Assembly (NCBI GenBank): GCA_937991975.1
Contig: CALKLC010000065.1
Location: forward strand, 1-36,682
DNA: 36,682 nt
Source of the DNA: an uncultured Spirochaetales bacterium
GTDB lineage: Bacteria > Spirochaetota > Spirochaetia > DTKZ01
Direction: 5' to 3'
The notes beneath the pieces are model-generated. The model did no database searches, was not told the origin of the DNA, and was given only the letters and a program-made list of their open reading frames with translations. This document shows, in pieces, positions 1 to 7,651 of this stretch. Each line of letters starts with the position of its first letter. The first letter of the stretch is position 1. Position numbers and translations under genes: made by a program.

Positions 1-2
1 GA

Positions 3-245
3 AAGATCCTACCCGCACGGGATAATGATGGTTACATCCGCATCCTCCAACCGGGCAATGTCCCGTTGGGGAAGCGAATACTGGACTACCATCGGGAGCG
101 ATTGGAGGAGCGTGCACGGGTAGAGGGTAGGCAGGTGAACTTCCAGATGGTGACGGATGATATCTACGCCATCAGCAAAGGGCATCTGGTGGGAAGACCA
201 AGAACCAGCTCCTTTCTAGCCGCTGGAACAAAAAGGGCTTTATAA
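3..245 (+). CDS. glmE: Methylaspartate (glutamate) mutase subunit E, C-terminal part
   Basis: The reading frame is open from the left edge and encodes the last 80 residues, ending at TAA 243-245. From memory of the family, the segments KILPARDNDGYIRILQPGN, LDYHRERLEERA and FQMVTDDIYAISKG followed by LVGRPR match the C-terminus of the coenzyme B12-dependent glutamate mutase E subunit. That enzyme converts L-glutamate to threo-3-methylaspartate, with GlmS carrying the cobalamin. The next gene encodes the enzyme of the following step, methylaspartate ammonia-lyase, 55 bp downstream, which supports the call. The start and most of the protein lie outside the window; glmS and glmL are probably further left. 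A short tail after the GRPR motif looks lineage-specific. Confidence 0.88.
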   Translation, partial: KILPARDNDGYIRILQPGNVPLGKRILDYHRERLEERARVEGRQVNFQMVTDDIYAISKGHLVGRPRTSSFLAAGTKRAL

Positions 246-300
246 ACGACGGGGGGCTTGAAGCAAATTCTATCTATAAAACACTTAAGGAAGGTTCAGG

Positions 301-1554
301 ATGAAAATCAAACAGGTACTATTTGCACCCGGTACTTCTGCCTTCTTTTTCGACGACCAGCGGGCCATCAAAAAAGGAGCAGTCCACGATGGGTTCATCT
401 ACGTGGGAAAACCGGTTACGCCGGGATTCACCCGTATCAGGGAAGCAGGCCAGAGTATTTCGATCCTATTAGTTCTTGAGGATGGATCTGTGGCAATGGG
501 AGACTGTGCTGCGGTGCAGTACTCGGGCGCAGGGGGAAGGGATCCTCTCTTCATCGCTTCCCAGTACCTTCCCATTTTAGAAAAGGAAGTACGACCCTTC
601 CTGCAAGGAAGGGAAGTGAGTTCTTTCCGCAAACTGGTGGAGGAGTTAAAACCCTTCGAGGAAGGAAAGCGGAGGCTCCATACAGCGATCCTCTATGGGT
701 TGACACAGGCACTCCTCGACGCGTGTGCGCTGGCCCGCCGGAAGCTCATGTGTGAGGTGCTGGCAGAGGAGTACGGCTTACCTCTTCCGGCAGAACGGAT
801 CCCTATCTTCGCTCAAACAGGGGATGAGCGGTACACGAATGTGGACAAGATGATTCTAAAGAAAGTGGATGTCCTTCCCCATGGGTTGATCAACAATATT
901 CCCGATAAACTTGGGTATCAGGGGGAGAAGCTTCGAGAGTATATCCGATGGATCGTCCGCCGAATCGAAACCCTCTGTCCGGCCGAAGGGTACCGTCCCA
1001 CCCTCCACTTCGATGTGTACGGAACCCTGGGGATCGCCTTCAATGGAAACCTGGATCTGATAGCCGGTTACATGGCAAGTCTCGAGAAGGAGGCTATCGG
1101 CTTACCCCTCTACATCGAAGGCCCTGTGGACATGGAAGAGAAGGGTAGGCAGATAGAAAATTTGTTTCGATTAAAAGAAAAGCTATCCAACCTCGGCTCT
1201 TCGGTAAAAATCGTGGCTGATGAATGGTGCAATACCTACGAAGATATTCGGGAGTTTACCGATGCGAAGTGCTGTCACATGGTGCAGATCAAAACCCCGG
1301 ATCTGGGGGGAATCGAAAACATCGTAGAGAGTGTGCTGTACTGTAAAGCCCATGGGATGGAGGCGTACCAGGGGGGAACCTGCAACGAAACGGATGTTTC
1401 CGCCCGCGTGTGTGTGCACATTGCCCTCGCTGCCAGACCACATCGAATGCTGGCAAAGCCAGGGATGGGATTCGACGAAGGGTTTACCATCGTTCGGAAC
1501 GAGATGGAGCGGGCTCTCGCTATTGTACGTTCTAGAAAGGAGGACCTGAAATGA
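301..1554 (+). CDS. mal: Methylaspartate ammonia-lyase
   Basis: This 417-residue enolase-superfamily enzyme deaminates 3-methylaspartate to mesaconate, the second step of the methylaspartate route of glutamate fermentation. The family's catalytic residues sit at the usual numbering. His194 is in LPHGLIN and Lys331 is in QIKTPDLGG. The predicted Mg ligands are Asp238 (HFDVYG), Glu273 (YIEGPVD) and Asp307 (VADEWC). The C-terminal YQGGTCNETD motif is also present, and the length is typical. The ATG at 301 follows a purine-rich AAGGAAGG about 7 nt upstream. The gene lies directly behind glmE, and its stop overlaps the next start (ATGA at 1551), so it is in the same operon. All key residues are intact and I expect it to be active. 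Confidence 0.96.
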   Translation: MKIKQVLFAPGTSAFFFDDQRAIKKGAVHDGFIYVGKPVTPGFTRIREAGQSISILLVLEDGSVAMGDCAAVQYSGAGGRDPLFIASQYLPILEKEVRPFLQGREVSSFRKLVEELKPFEEGKRRLHTAILYGLTQALLDACALARRKLMCEVLAEEYGLPLPAERIPIFAQTGDERYTNVDKMILKKVDVLPHGLINNIPDKLGYQGEKLREYIRWIVRRIETLCPAEGYRPTLHFDVYGTLGIAFNGNLDLIAGYMASLEKEAIGLPLYIEGPVDMEEKGRQIENLFRLKEKLSNLGSSVKIVADEWCNTYEDIREFTDAKCCHMVQIKTPDLGGIENIVESVLYCKAHGMEAYQGGTCNETDVSARVCVHIALAARPHRMLAKPGMGFDEGFTIVRNEMERALAIVRSRKEDLK

Positions 1555-3128
1555 AGGAAAAGAAGCATCAGAAGGGAAAGGGCAAACTAAATCAGAAGGG
1601 AAAGGATAACCTAAAAAAGAAGGCAATAAAAGGGAAAGCAGCGCGTTCAAACCTGGAGATCGAAGCGGTAGAAGGCAGGAAGCAACGGCTTCTTAACGCG
1701 GCCCTGGATCTGGAACGGCGGGATCCGAACGAACTGGATCGCCTGTTTCCCGATGGGTTCCGGGTGCTGAGTCCCACAGCCATTCTAGGGTATGGGTTTC
1801 CTCCAGAATCCTTTCTACGGGGAATCGAACGGAATCCCCACCTGATCGCGGTAGATGGAGGTTCCACGGATCCGGGACCCTTTTACCTGGGATCAGGGAA
1901 ATCCTTCACAAACCGTGCTTTTGTCAAACGGGACCTCCGGTTCATGCTGGTGGAAGGGGTAAAGCGGAATATCCCCGTTGTAATCGGTACGGCGGGAGGC
2001 TCAGGAGCCTTACCTCACCTGGAGTGGTGCAAGGAAATCATCCTCGAAATAGCCCAGGAGGAGGGGCTTTCCTTTAAACTCGGTATCATTCCGGCAGACA
2101 TCCCGAAACCTGTCGTTTTAAAGGCCCTGGAGAAAGATGCCCTCAAGTCCCTTCCCTTTGTTCCGCCGGTGAACCAGCGAGCCATAGAGGAAAGTCCCTA
2201 TATCGTTGCCCAGTTCGGAGTGGAACCCATTATCGAAGCCCACCGAAAGGGGTGCCAGGTGGTTCTCTGCGGCCGGTGCTTCGATCCTGCCGTGTTCGCT
2301 GCTCTGCCCATCATGCTTGGATTCGATCCAGGGCTTGCCCTTCACATGGGAAAGATCCTCGAATGCGCTGCCATTGCGGCAACCCCTGGGTCAGGGGCAG
2401 ACTGCGTATTGGGGATCCTGAAAGGAGACCGCTTCATCCTGGAAAGCCTGAATCCGGCGAGGGCTTTTACGAGCGCTTCCACCGCAGCCCATACGTTGTA
2501 CGAGAAATCCGATCCGTATCACCTCTATGGCCCGGGAGGCCTGATCAACCTGGAACAAACCACCTTTACCGAGCTGGGAGACGGGCGGGTGGAGGTTCGG
2601 GGGAGCCGGTTCGAACCGATCCAGCCCTATACCATCAAACTGGAAGGGGCCCGACCGATCGGCTTCCGTACCGTGTGCATGGCAGGTGTACGAGATCCTA
2701 TCATGATTGAAGGGATCGATCAGATTCTGGAAGAAGTGAGGGGTCAGGTACTATCCCTCATGAAAAAGGAAGGGATCCACGGAAACCTCTATTTCCATCT
2801 GTATGGGAAGAATGCGGTGATGGGGAGCCGCGAACCCCACCAGGGGGTGAGCCATGAGCTGGGGATTTTGATCGATGCCCTGGGAGATACGCAGAAGGAT
2901 GCCGACACACTCTGCAGTGTCACCCGCTCTACCCTATTGCACTACGGGTACAAGGGAAGGATCGCTACGGCAGGGAACCTCGCTTTTCCCTTCTCTCCCT
3001 CCGATACTCCTATGGGAGAAGTGTATGAGTTCTCCCTTTACCATTTGATGGAGATCAGTAGCCAGCGGCTCTTCCCTCTGAAGGTGGAACAGGTGGAAGG
3101 AAAGAAGGGAAAGGGAGGCAATAGATGA
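1551..3128 (+). CDS. AtuA-like (DUF1446) family protein
   Basis: This 525-residue protein resembles the acyclic terpene utilisation AtuA/DUF1446 family. Supporting segments are the early VDGGSTDPGP and GTAGGSGALPH, the central VLCGRCFDPAVFAA, and PGSGADCVLG followed by TAAHTLYEKSDPY. Members are often found beside methylaspartate-pathway genes in anaerobes, but the reaction is unknown, so no enzyme name is given. The start at 1551 is set by an AAAGGAGG site 7 nt upstream and overlaps the previous stop. The N-terminus carries a strongly basic extension (13 Lys in the first 29 residues) that includes a 24-nt repeat (1567-1581 and 1591-1605). The C-terminus is also Lys/Gly-rich. The conserved body begins near residue 40. 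The downstream DUF4387 gene overlaps the end of this gene, which suggests co-translation. Confidence 0.85.
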   Translation: MKEKKHQKGKGKLNQKGKDNLKKKAIKGKAARSNLEIEAVEGRKQRLLNAALDLERRDPNELDRLFPDGFRVLSPTAILGYGFPPESFLRGIERNPHLIAVDGGSTDPGPFYLGSGKSFTNRAFVKRDLRFMLVEGVKRNIPVVIGTAGGSGALPHLEWCKEIILEIAQEEGLSFKLGIIPADIPKPVVLKALEKDALKSLPFVPPVNQRAIEESPYIVAQFGVEPIIEAHRKGCQVVLCGRCFDPAVFAALPIMLGFDPGLALHMGKILECAAIAATPGSGADCVLGILKGDRFILESLNPARAFTSASTAAHTLYEKSDPYHLYGPGGLINLEQTTFTELGDGRVEVRGSRFEPIQPYTIKLEGARPIGFRTVCMAGVRDPIMIEGIDQILEEVRGQVLSLMKKEGIHGNLYFHLYGKNAVMGSREPHQGVSHELGILIDALGDTQKDADTLCSVTRSTLLHYGYKGRIATAGNLAFPFSPSDTPMGEVYEFSLYHLMEISSQRLFPLKVEQVEGKKGKGGNR

Positions 3129-3448
3129 AACGAAACATCCGCGAAGTAGCCCGGGTAATCCGATCGAAGAACGCAGGGCCCTATGAACTTACCCTGGATA
3201 TCCTGTTCAAGGAACGAAGGTGGTACGAACTATTCAAATCCCGTAACATTGTAAACGAGGATCTGATCTGCCAGCTCTATAAGGTTTCGAAGGAGGATGT
3301 TCTTGGGATCATCTGGTTCGAGCCTGTTTCGGCAGTGAAGATTACCATCCGGCGGCCGTGCCCTTCTGGTTCCCCGGGGGACACGGATATTTACGGAGCC
3401 CAGCAACATGCCCCCCTTCTGGAAATCGAGTTCGAAGCGGAGGAATGA
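3125..3448 (+). CDS. DUF4387 family protein
   Basis: This 107-residue soluble protein starts with a region (REVARVIRSKNAGPYELTLDI) typical of DUF4387, followed by FKERRWYELFKS and VKITIRRPCPSGSPGDTD. These proteins are usually encoded next to AtuA/DUF1446 proteins, as here, and the two genes overlap by 4 nt (ATGA). The pair may form one complex or enzyme, but that is inferred only from genomic pairing. The function is unknown. No membrane segment or signal peptide is seen. The upstream GGGAGGC at about 3114 serves as a ribosome binding site. Confidence 0.82.
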   Translation: MKRNIREVARVIRSKNAGPYELTLDILFKERRWYELFKSRNIVNEDLICQLYKVSKEDVLGIIWFEPVSAVKITIRRPCPSGSPGDTDIYGAQQHAPLLEIEFEAEE

Positions 3449-3459
3449 TGTAAAACCCT

Positions 3460-4470
3460 ATGGACAGAACGCCCACACCAGATAAAACGCCGCGGCCGGA
3501 AAACACACCCTCGCCGGATAAAACACCTTCACCGCCGCCGGCGCGATTTAGTTACCACGAGACGCTCATCTATTCGACCTACTATGCCCCCAGAGGGAGA
3601 CTGCGACTTTACATGCTGGGGGGCGAACTGGCTCGGAGGTACTTATACCCAACCGACCTGTTGATCGGGATCATCGGTGCTGAAGGGTCAGGGAAATCTA
3701 CCCTGATCCGGGGACTATTCCCGGGATTGGAGTTGACCAACGATGACGATGGGGTAAACCTCAGGCCCACCCCCATCTACTCCTTCGAACCGGAGGATTA
3801 CTTTGCCCCCCACACTTTCCACATCGATGTGAGGTACGAGCTGGCCTTCAAACAGAAGTACGAAATAGCCGAGGCAATTTCCCGGGTGGTGTCCCATGGG
3901 AGGCGGGTAATCGTGGAGCATTTTGATTTGATCTACGAAGCGTTAGGGTACAATGCCCAGATCATCTTCGGCATCGGAGAGGAAGTGATCGTAACGAGAC
4001 CTTCCGTGTTTGGCCCCCTGCCCAATCGGATCAAGGATGTGGTGGACCGAACCATCAAGTATCGCTTGATGGCCCATTCCGCAGAAGATCTCACCAGCTA
4101 TGTGCTGGCCAGGGATTACCACTATACTCCGCCTGTCCTCCATTCCGATGTGAAACACGGATTTGTGATCAGTTTCCCGGAAAAACCCACTATCCCTATT
4201 CTGGAGCTGGAAGATCGGGTAAAAGAACTCATCCAGCAGGATATCCCTATTTCGATTGCCGGAGAAGATCGGATTCGTTTCGGTACAGACGAAATCTACT
4301 GTACCGGCATCCGCACCCATGTGAAATCCACAGGACAAATCGAGAACTTCCGACTTCTGAAAAATTACAAGTACGATCCCATCCGCAAAGAGTACCTTTT
4401 GGTAGGCATCGTAGGAAGAAAAGAGATCGTAGGCTTCGAAGAAATCAACGAGCTCCTCGAAACGGATTGA
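3460..4470 (+). CDS. P-loop protein with AlaRS-like second additional domain
   Basis: This 336-residue protein has three parts. Residues 1-28 are a Pro/Thr-rich low-complexity leader with repeats of the form TPxPDKTP. Then comes a nucleotide-binding domain with Walker A GAEGSGKST at residues 73-81. The C-terminal part (about 260-310) contains YCTGIRTHVKSTGQI, which resembles the second additional domain of alanyl-tRNA synthetase and AlaX editing proteins (GGTHV.NTGEI). From memory, similar proteins are annotated as 'alanine-tRNA synthetase second additional domain-containing protein' and occur near glutamate or amino-acid fermentation genes. The role is unknown; an amino-acid-related kinase or ATPase is one possibility. 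It is probably the last gene of the glm operon, 11 bp after DUF4387, and has no strong SD of its own. The leader could be lineage-specific. Confidence 0.75.
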   Translation: MDRTPTPDKTPRPENTPSPDKTPSPPPARFSYHETLIYSTYYAPRGRLRLYMLGGELARRYLYPTDLLIGIIGAEGSGKSTLIRGLFPGLELTNDDDGVNLRPTPIYSFEPEDYFAPHTFHIDVRYELAFKQKYEIAEAISRVVSHGRRVIVEHFDLIYEALGYNAQIIFGIGEEVIVTRPSVFGPLPNRIKDVVDRTIKYRLMAHSAEDLTSYVLARDYHYTPPVLHSDVKHGFVISFPEKPTIPILELEDRVKELIQQDIPISIAGEDRIRFGTDEIYCTGIRTHVKSTGQIENFRLLKNYKYDPIRKEYLLVGIVGRKEIVGFEEINELLETD

Positions 4471-4477
4471 CTTTTCG

Positions 4478-4486
4478 TGGTATACT
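4478..4486 (+). promoter_or_regulatory. Extended -10 promoter of the fumarase gene, leaderless
   Basis: TGGTATACT is an extended -10 element (TGn plus TATACT). Only 6 nt separate its end from the ATG at 4493, so transcription should start at or next to the start codon. No Shine-Dalgarno sequence precedes the ATG. I saw no good -35 at 16-18 nt, which fits an extended -10 promoter. It would let the fumarase gene be expressed separately from the upstream operon. Confidence 0.6.
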
Positions 4487-4492
4487 TTTCGT

Positions 4493-6301
4493 ATGCTCAA
4501 TTTTTCAGGGTTAGACCCTTTTACCCATGTCAACTACCGAAAACTGGAAGGAAAGTACGTTCGAACCCGGGTCGTTGAAAATACTACGTTTCTAGAGGTG
4601 GATCCCGAAGGGATTCAGAAACTGGCGGAAGAAGCGTTCCAGGATGTCTCCTTTTACCTTCGTCCCTCCTTCCTGGAAAAACTACAGGGTGTCCTCCTGG
4701 ATTCCGAGGCCTCGGAGAACGATCGGTTTGTTGCCGGAGCCCTGCTCAAGAACGCGGTAGTAGCCTCCGAGGGAATCCTTCCCCTCTGCCAGGATACGGG
4801 AACTGCTACGGTGATTGCCTGGAAGGGGGACCGGGTGTGGGTCCGACCCTTAAAAGAGGGATCCGTGGACGCGCCTTGCACGCAGCCGGGCATGCTGGAC
4901 GAAGAAGCTCTCATCAGGGGCATCGGGAATGTGTACCGCACCCGATACTTACGGTACTCCCAGGTGGCACCCATCACCATGTTCGAAGAGGTGAACACAG
5001 GGACGAACCTCCCTCCCCAGATCGACATCTATGCATCCGGAGGATCGGAGTATCGGTTCCTTTTCGTTGCAAAGGGAGGGGGCAGTGCGAATAAGACTTC
5101 TTTCTTCCAGGAATCGAGGGCATTGCTGGAACCGGACAAGCTCCGTGCTTTCCTTCGGGAAAAAGTTCGGGCGCTGGGAACGGCTGCCTGTCCCCCCTAC
5201 CGGTTGGCTGTAGTGATCGGAGGCCTTTCCCCGGAGATGAACCTGAAAGTGCTGAAACTGGCCACTACAGGCCTGCTGGATGGACTGCCCAACCAGGGGG
5301 ATGGGAAAGGCGGCTCGTATCTGGATCGGGAGTGGAGTGCCATTCTTTTCCAGCTGGCGCAAGAATCGGGGCTGGGAGCCCAATTTGGAGGGAAATACCT
5401 CGCTCTAGATACCCGGGTAATAAGGCTGGCCCGGCATGCGGGATCCTGTCCTGTGAGCATAGGGGTATCCTGCAGTGCAGACCGGAACATCCTCGGGCGT
5501 ATTACCCCGGAGGGAGTGTTCGTGGAGCAGCTGGAAAAGGATCCGGCTCGATTTCTGAAACCCCTCTTCGACAAACAGGGGTCGGTAAACCGGAGTGCGC
5601 AATCAAAAGGGAAAGCAGGAACTCTGATTTCACGGGGCCGGGAGGTCCGCCAGGACGCGGGAGAACAATTCAAAGAATCGGTTCTGGAGGGGATCCATCA
5701 GGGTGGAAAGGTGGGAGGGGCGAGACGTGTAGGCCTGCCTGATGCAGGAGTAATGGGCACTAGAATCGATCTCAACCGTAGCCTCGACGAGGTGCGAAAG
5801 GAACTGTCCAACCTCCCTGTGGGAAGCCTCCTGCTCCTTTCTGGACCCCTGGTTGTTGCACGGGATATCGCCCATGCACGGTTTTTCAAGCTCCTGCAGG
5901 AAGGGAAGGGGTTGCCTGAGTACCTGTATCGGTACGGTATCTACTATGCGGGTCCCTCCAAGACACCTCCTGGCTACCCCATCGGAAGCTTTGGCCCCAC
6001 CACGGCTCAACGGATGGATAGTTACCTGGAAGCCTTTATGCGAGAGGGGGCTTCTCTCTTGACCCTGGCAAAGGGGAACCGGGCAAAGGGTGTTCGCGAG
6101 CTTTGTAAGAGGTACGGGGGGGTTTACCTGGGGACGATCGGCGGTGCAGCCGCGTTACTGGCAAAAGAGCACATTGTGTCCTCTGAAGTGCTGGATTATC
6201 CTGACCTCGATATGGAAGCGGTACGATTGATTCAGGTAAAGGATTTCCCGGCTTTCATTCTGATCGATGACAAAGGAAACGATCTCTACGGCATTGGATA
6301 G
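4493..6301 (+). CDS. Class I fumarate hydratase, candidate mesaconate hydratase
   Basis: This 602-residue protein is a single-chain class I (4Fe-4S) fumarase with alpha and beta domains. Candidate cluster ligands are Cys99 (LCQDTGT), Cys233 (AACPPY) and Cys319 (GSCPVSIG), close to the three cysteines of E. coli FumA. The beta domain carries the conserved YYAGPSKTPPGYPIGSFGPTT. It hydrates fumarate to malate. Some class I fumarases also hydrate mesaconate to citramalate, and the position behind methylaspartate ammonia-lyase makes that plausible here, but sequence alone cannot decide. It is about 50 residues longer than FumA, mostly in a Gly/Lys/Arg-rich linker between the domains (about residues 365-420). 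The ATG at 4493 has no SD and is predicted to be leaderless. The PTS-diadenylate cyclase gene follows 9 bp downstream. Confidence 0.92.
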   Translation: MLNFSGLDPFTHVNYRKLEGKYVRTRVVENTTFLEVDPEGIQKLAEEAFQDVSFYLRPSFLEKLQGVLLDSEASENDRFVAGALLKNAVVASEGILPLCQDTGTATVIAWKGDRVWVRPLKEGSVDAPCTQPGMLDEEALIRGIGNVYRTRYLRYSQVAPITMFEEVNTGTNLPPQIDIYASGGSEYRFLFVAKGGGSANKTSFFQESRALLEPDKLRAFLREKVRALGTAACPPYRLAVVIGGLSPEMNLKVLKLATTGLLDGLPNQGDGKGGSYLDREWSAILFQLAQESGLGAQFGGKYLALDTRVIRLARHAGSCPVSIGVSCSADRNILGRITPEGVFVEQLEKDPARFLKPLFDKQGSVNRSAQSKGKAGTLISRGREVRQDAGEQFKESVLEGIHQGGKVGGARRVGLPDAGVMGTRIDLNRSLDEVRKELSNLPVGSLLLLSGPLVVARDIAHARFFKLLQEGKGLPEYLYRYGIYYAGPSKTPPGYPIGSFGPTTAQRMDSYLEAFMREGASLLTLAKGNRAKGVRELCKRYGGVYLGTIGGAAALLAKEHIVSSEVLDYPDLDMEAVRLIQVKDFPAFILIDDKGNDLYGIG

Positions 6302-6310
6302 GAGGGAAGG

Positions 6311-7651
6311 ATGCTTCTTCGAGACTACTGCATTCCCGAAGGAGTGCATTTTATTGAAAGCCGAACGAAACAGGATGTATTCGAAGAAGTCGCTAAGAAA
6401 TTTGCCGAAGTGTATGGGAATATCGAAGCAGGAGAACTGTTGAAAAAAATCCTCGAGAGGGAATCTATTCTTTCCACATGGATCGCTTCCGGTATAGCGA
6501 TTCCCCATGCGATCGTAAGCGGGTTTGGCCCATCGAGAATCCTTCTGGGAGTGAGTAAGGAGGGAATCCCTTACGGGGCTCCGGATGAACGACCTGTTCA
6601 CCTGTTGATCCTGATCGTAGGGGATGGGATGGAACACTTACAGGTCCTCAGGCAGGTAGCGATTCGGCTGGAAACCCCACAGGTGTACGAACAGATCGTC
6701 TTCGCCAGTCATCCCCTGGAAGCGTACCGAGCCTTTGTAGGGAAAGGAGGAATCGAACTTTCCCTCCAGGAAAAAGAGCTCCCCATGGATCGGGAAGGAA
6801 GGTATGTCCTGTCCCGTGCATGCTGGGAACAGGGATTGATTCTGGCAGAGAGGATCGAGGCCTCTCACATTTTCGTTCATGCCGATTGTCTGGAAGAACT
6901 GGACTTTTTCCCCAGAGAGTTACCCCGAAAGATCTGTTTTGTGTCAGTGAGCCGGGTGGAACGGATCCGTGAACAGTTCCCTGAGTATCCTGTTGTACAG
7001 ATTCCTTTCAAAGGGGTGAGCCGGGCAAATCAGGTGGAGCTCTCCATCATCTTTGCCCTTTCCCGGGGATTGCTGCGGCAGGAAGAACGGGTAGTAAGTA
7101 TCTTCGGTGTTCCCTTTTCGGGTATCCTGGATTCGGTACGGGTGACAGATATCGGCAGCGAGTTCAAGGTGTTCTTTGCGTTTGGAAAGGAGAAAGAAGG
7201 GCAGGATCTGGAGAACCAGGTATTGATGCGGGTGATAGAAATTGCAGGGGAACTGGCAGAGGAGGGACGGGAAGGGAAACCGTCGGGTACGATCTTTGTC
7301 CTGGGAGATTACGAGCAAGTCCAGCATCACTGTCAGCAGATGATTATCAACCCCTTTGCGGGATATCCGGAGTCGGACCGGAACATTCTGGACCCCAGCC
7401 TGAAAGAAACCATCAAGGAACTTTCCAAACTGGACGGTGCATTTGTGATTCGGGGAAACGGGGTAATCGTCTCGGCAGGTACCTACCTACGTACCCGTGT
7501 GCCCCCCGCTGAACTTCCTTCCGGCCTGGGAGCCCGGCACACCGCAGCTGCTGCCATTACAGTGGTCAGCCGAGCGGTGGCCGTGGTACTATCCGAATCC
7601 ACCCGCCGGGTAAGCATCTTCAAGAGTGGTGAACGGATTATGGTTCTGTAA
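6311..7651 (+). CDS. PTS IIA - pyruvate kinase C-like - diadenylate cyclase fusion
   Basis: This 446-residue protein combines three domains. Residues 1-145 are a fructose/Ntr-type PTS IIA domain with the phospho-acceptor His66 in GIAIPHA. Residues about 160-300 resemble the C-terminal domain of pyruvate kinase (LSRACWEQGLILAERIEAS; KICFVSVSRVERI). Residues about 315-446 resemble the DAC (DisA_N) domain that makes c-di-AMP from two ATP. They show DGAFVI from Asp375 and LGARHTAAAAIT with Arg409-His410. The third position of the canonical RHR motif is Thr411, so activity is uncertain. The PK-like plus DAC order recalls the CdaZ class; the N-terminal IIA domain is unusual. The start is set by GGAGGGAAGG just upstream of the ATG. 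It is probably cotranscribed with the fumarase gene. PTS phosphorylation could regulate c-di-AMP synthesis, which is inference. Confidence 0.83.
   Translation: MLLRDYCIPEGVHFIESRTKQDVFEEVAKKFAEVYGNIEAGELLKKILERESILSTWIASGIAIPHAIVSGFGPSRILLGVSKEGIPYGAPDERPVHLLILIVGDGMEHLQVLRQVAIRLETPQVYEQIVFASHPLEAYRAFVGKGGIELSLQEKELPMDREGRYVLSRACWEQGLILAERIEASHIFVHADCLEELDFFPRELPRKICFVSVSRVERIREQFPEYPVVQIPFKGVSRANQVELSIIFALSRGLLRQEERVVSIFGVPFSGILDSVRVTDIGSEFKVFFAFGKEKEGQDLENQVLMRVIEIAGELAEEGREGKPSGTIFVLGDYEQVQHHCQQMIINPFAGYPESDRNILDPSLKETIKELSKLDGAFVIRGNGVIVSAGTYLRTRVPPAELPSGLGARHTAAAAITVVSRAVAVVLSESTRRVSIFKSGERIMVL

Noticed and set aside
1183-1650. 155-codon ORF on the minus strand opposite mal
   Set aside because: It lies entirely over conserved coding sequence of mal and the next gene, and shows no family motifs.
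4471-4476. TTGACT just upstream of the fumarase -10 as its -35 box
   Set aside because: The spacing to TATACT is only about 8 nt, too short for a -35; the extended TGn motif explains the promoter better.
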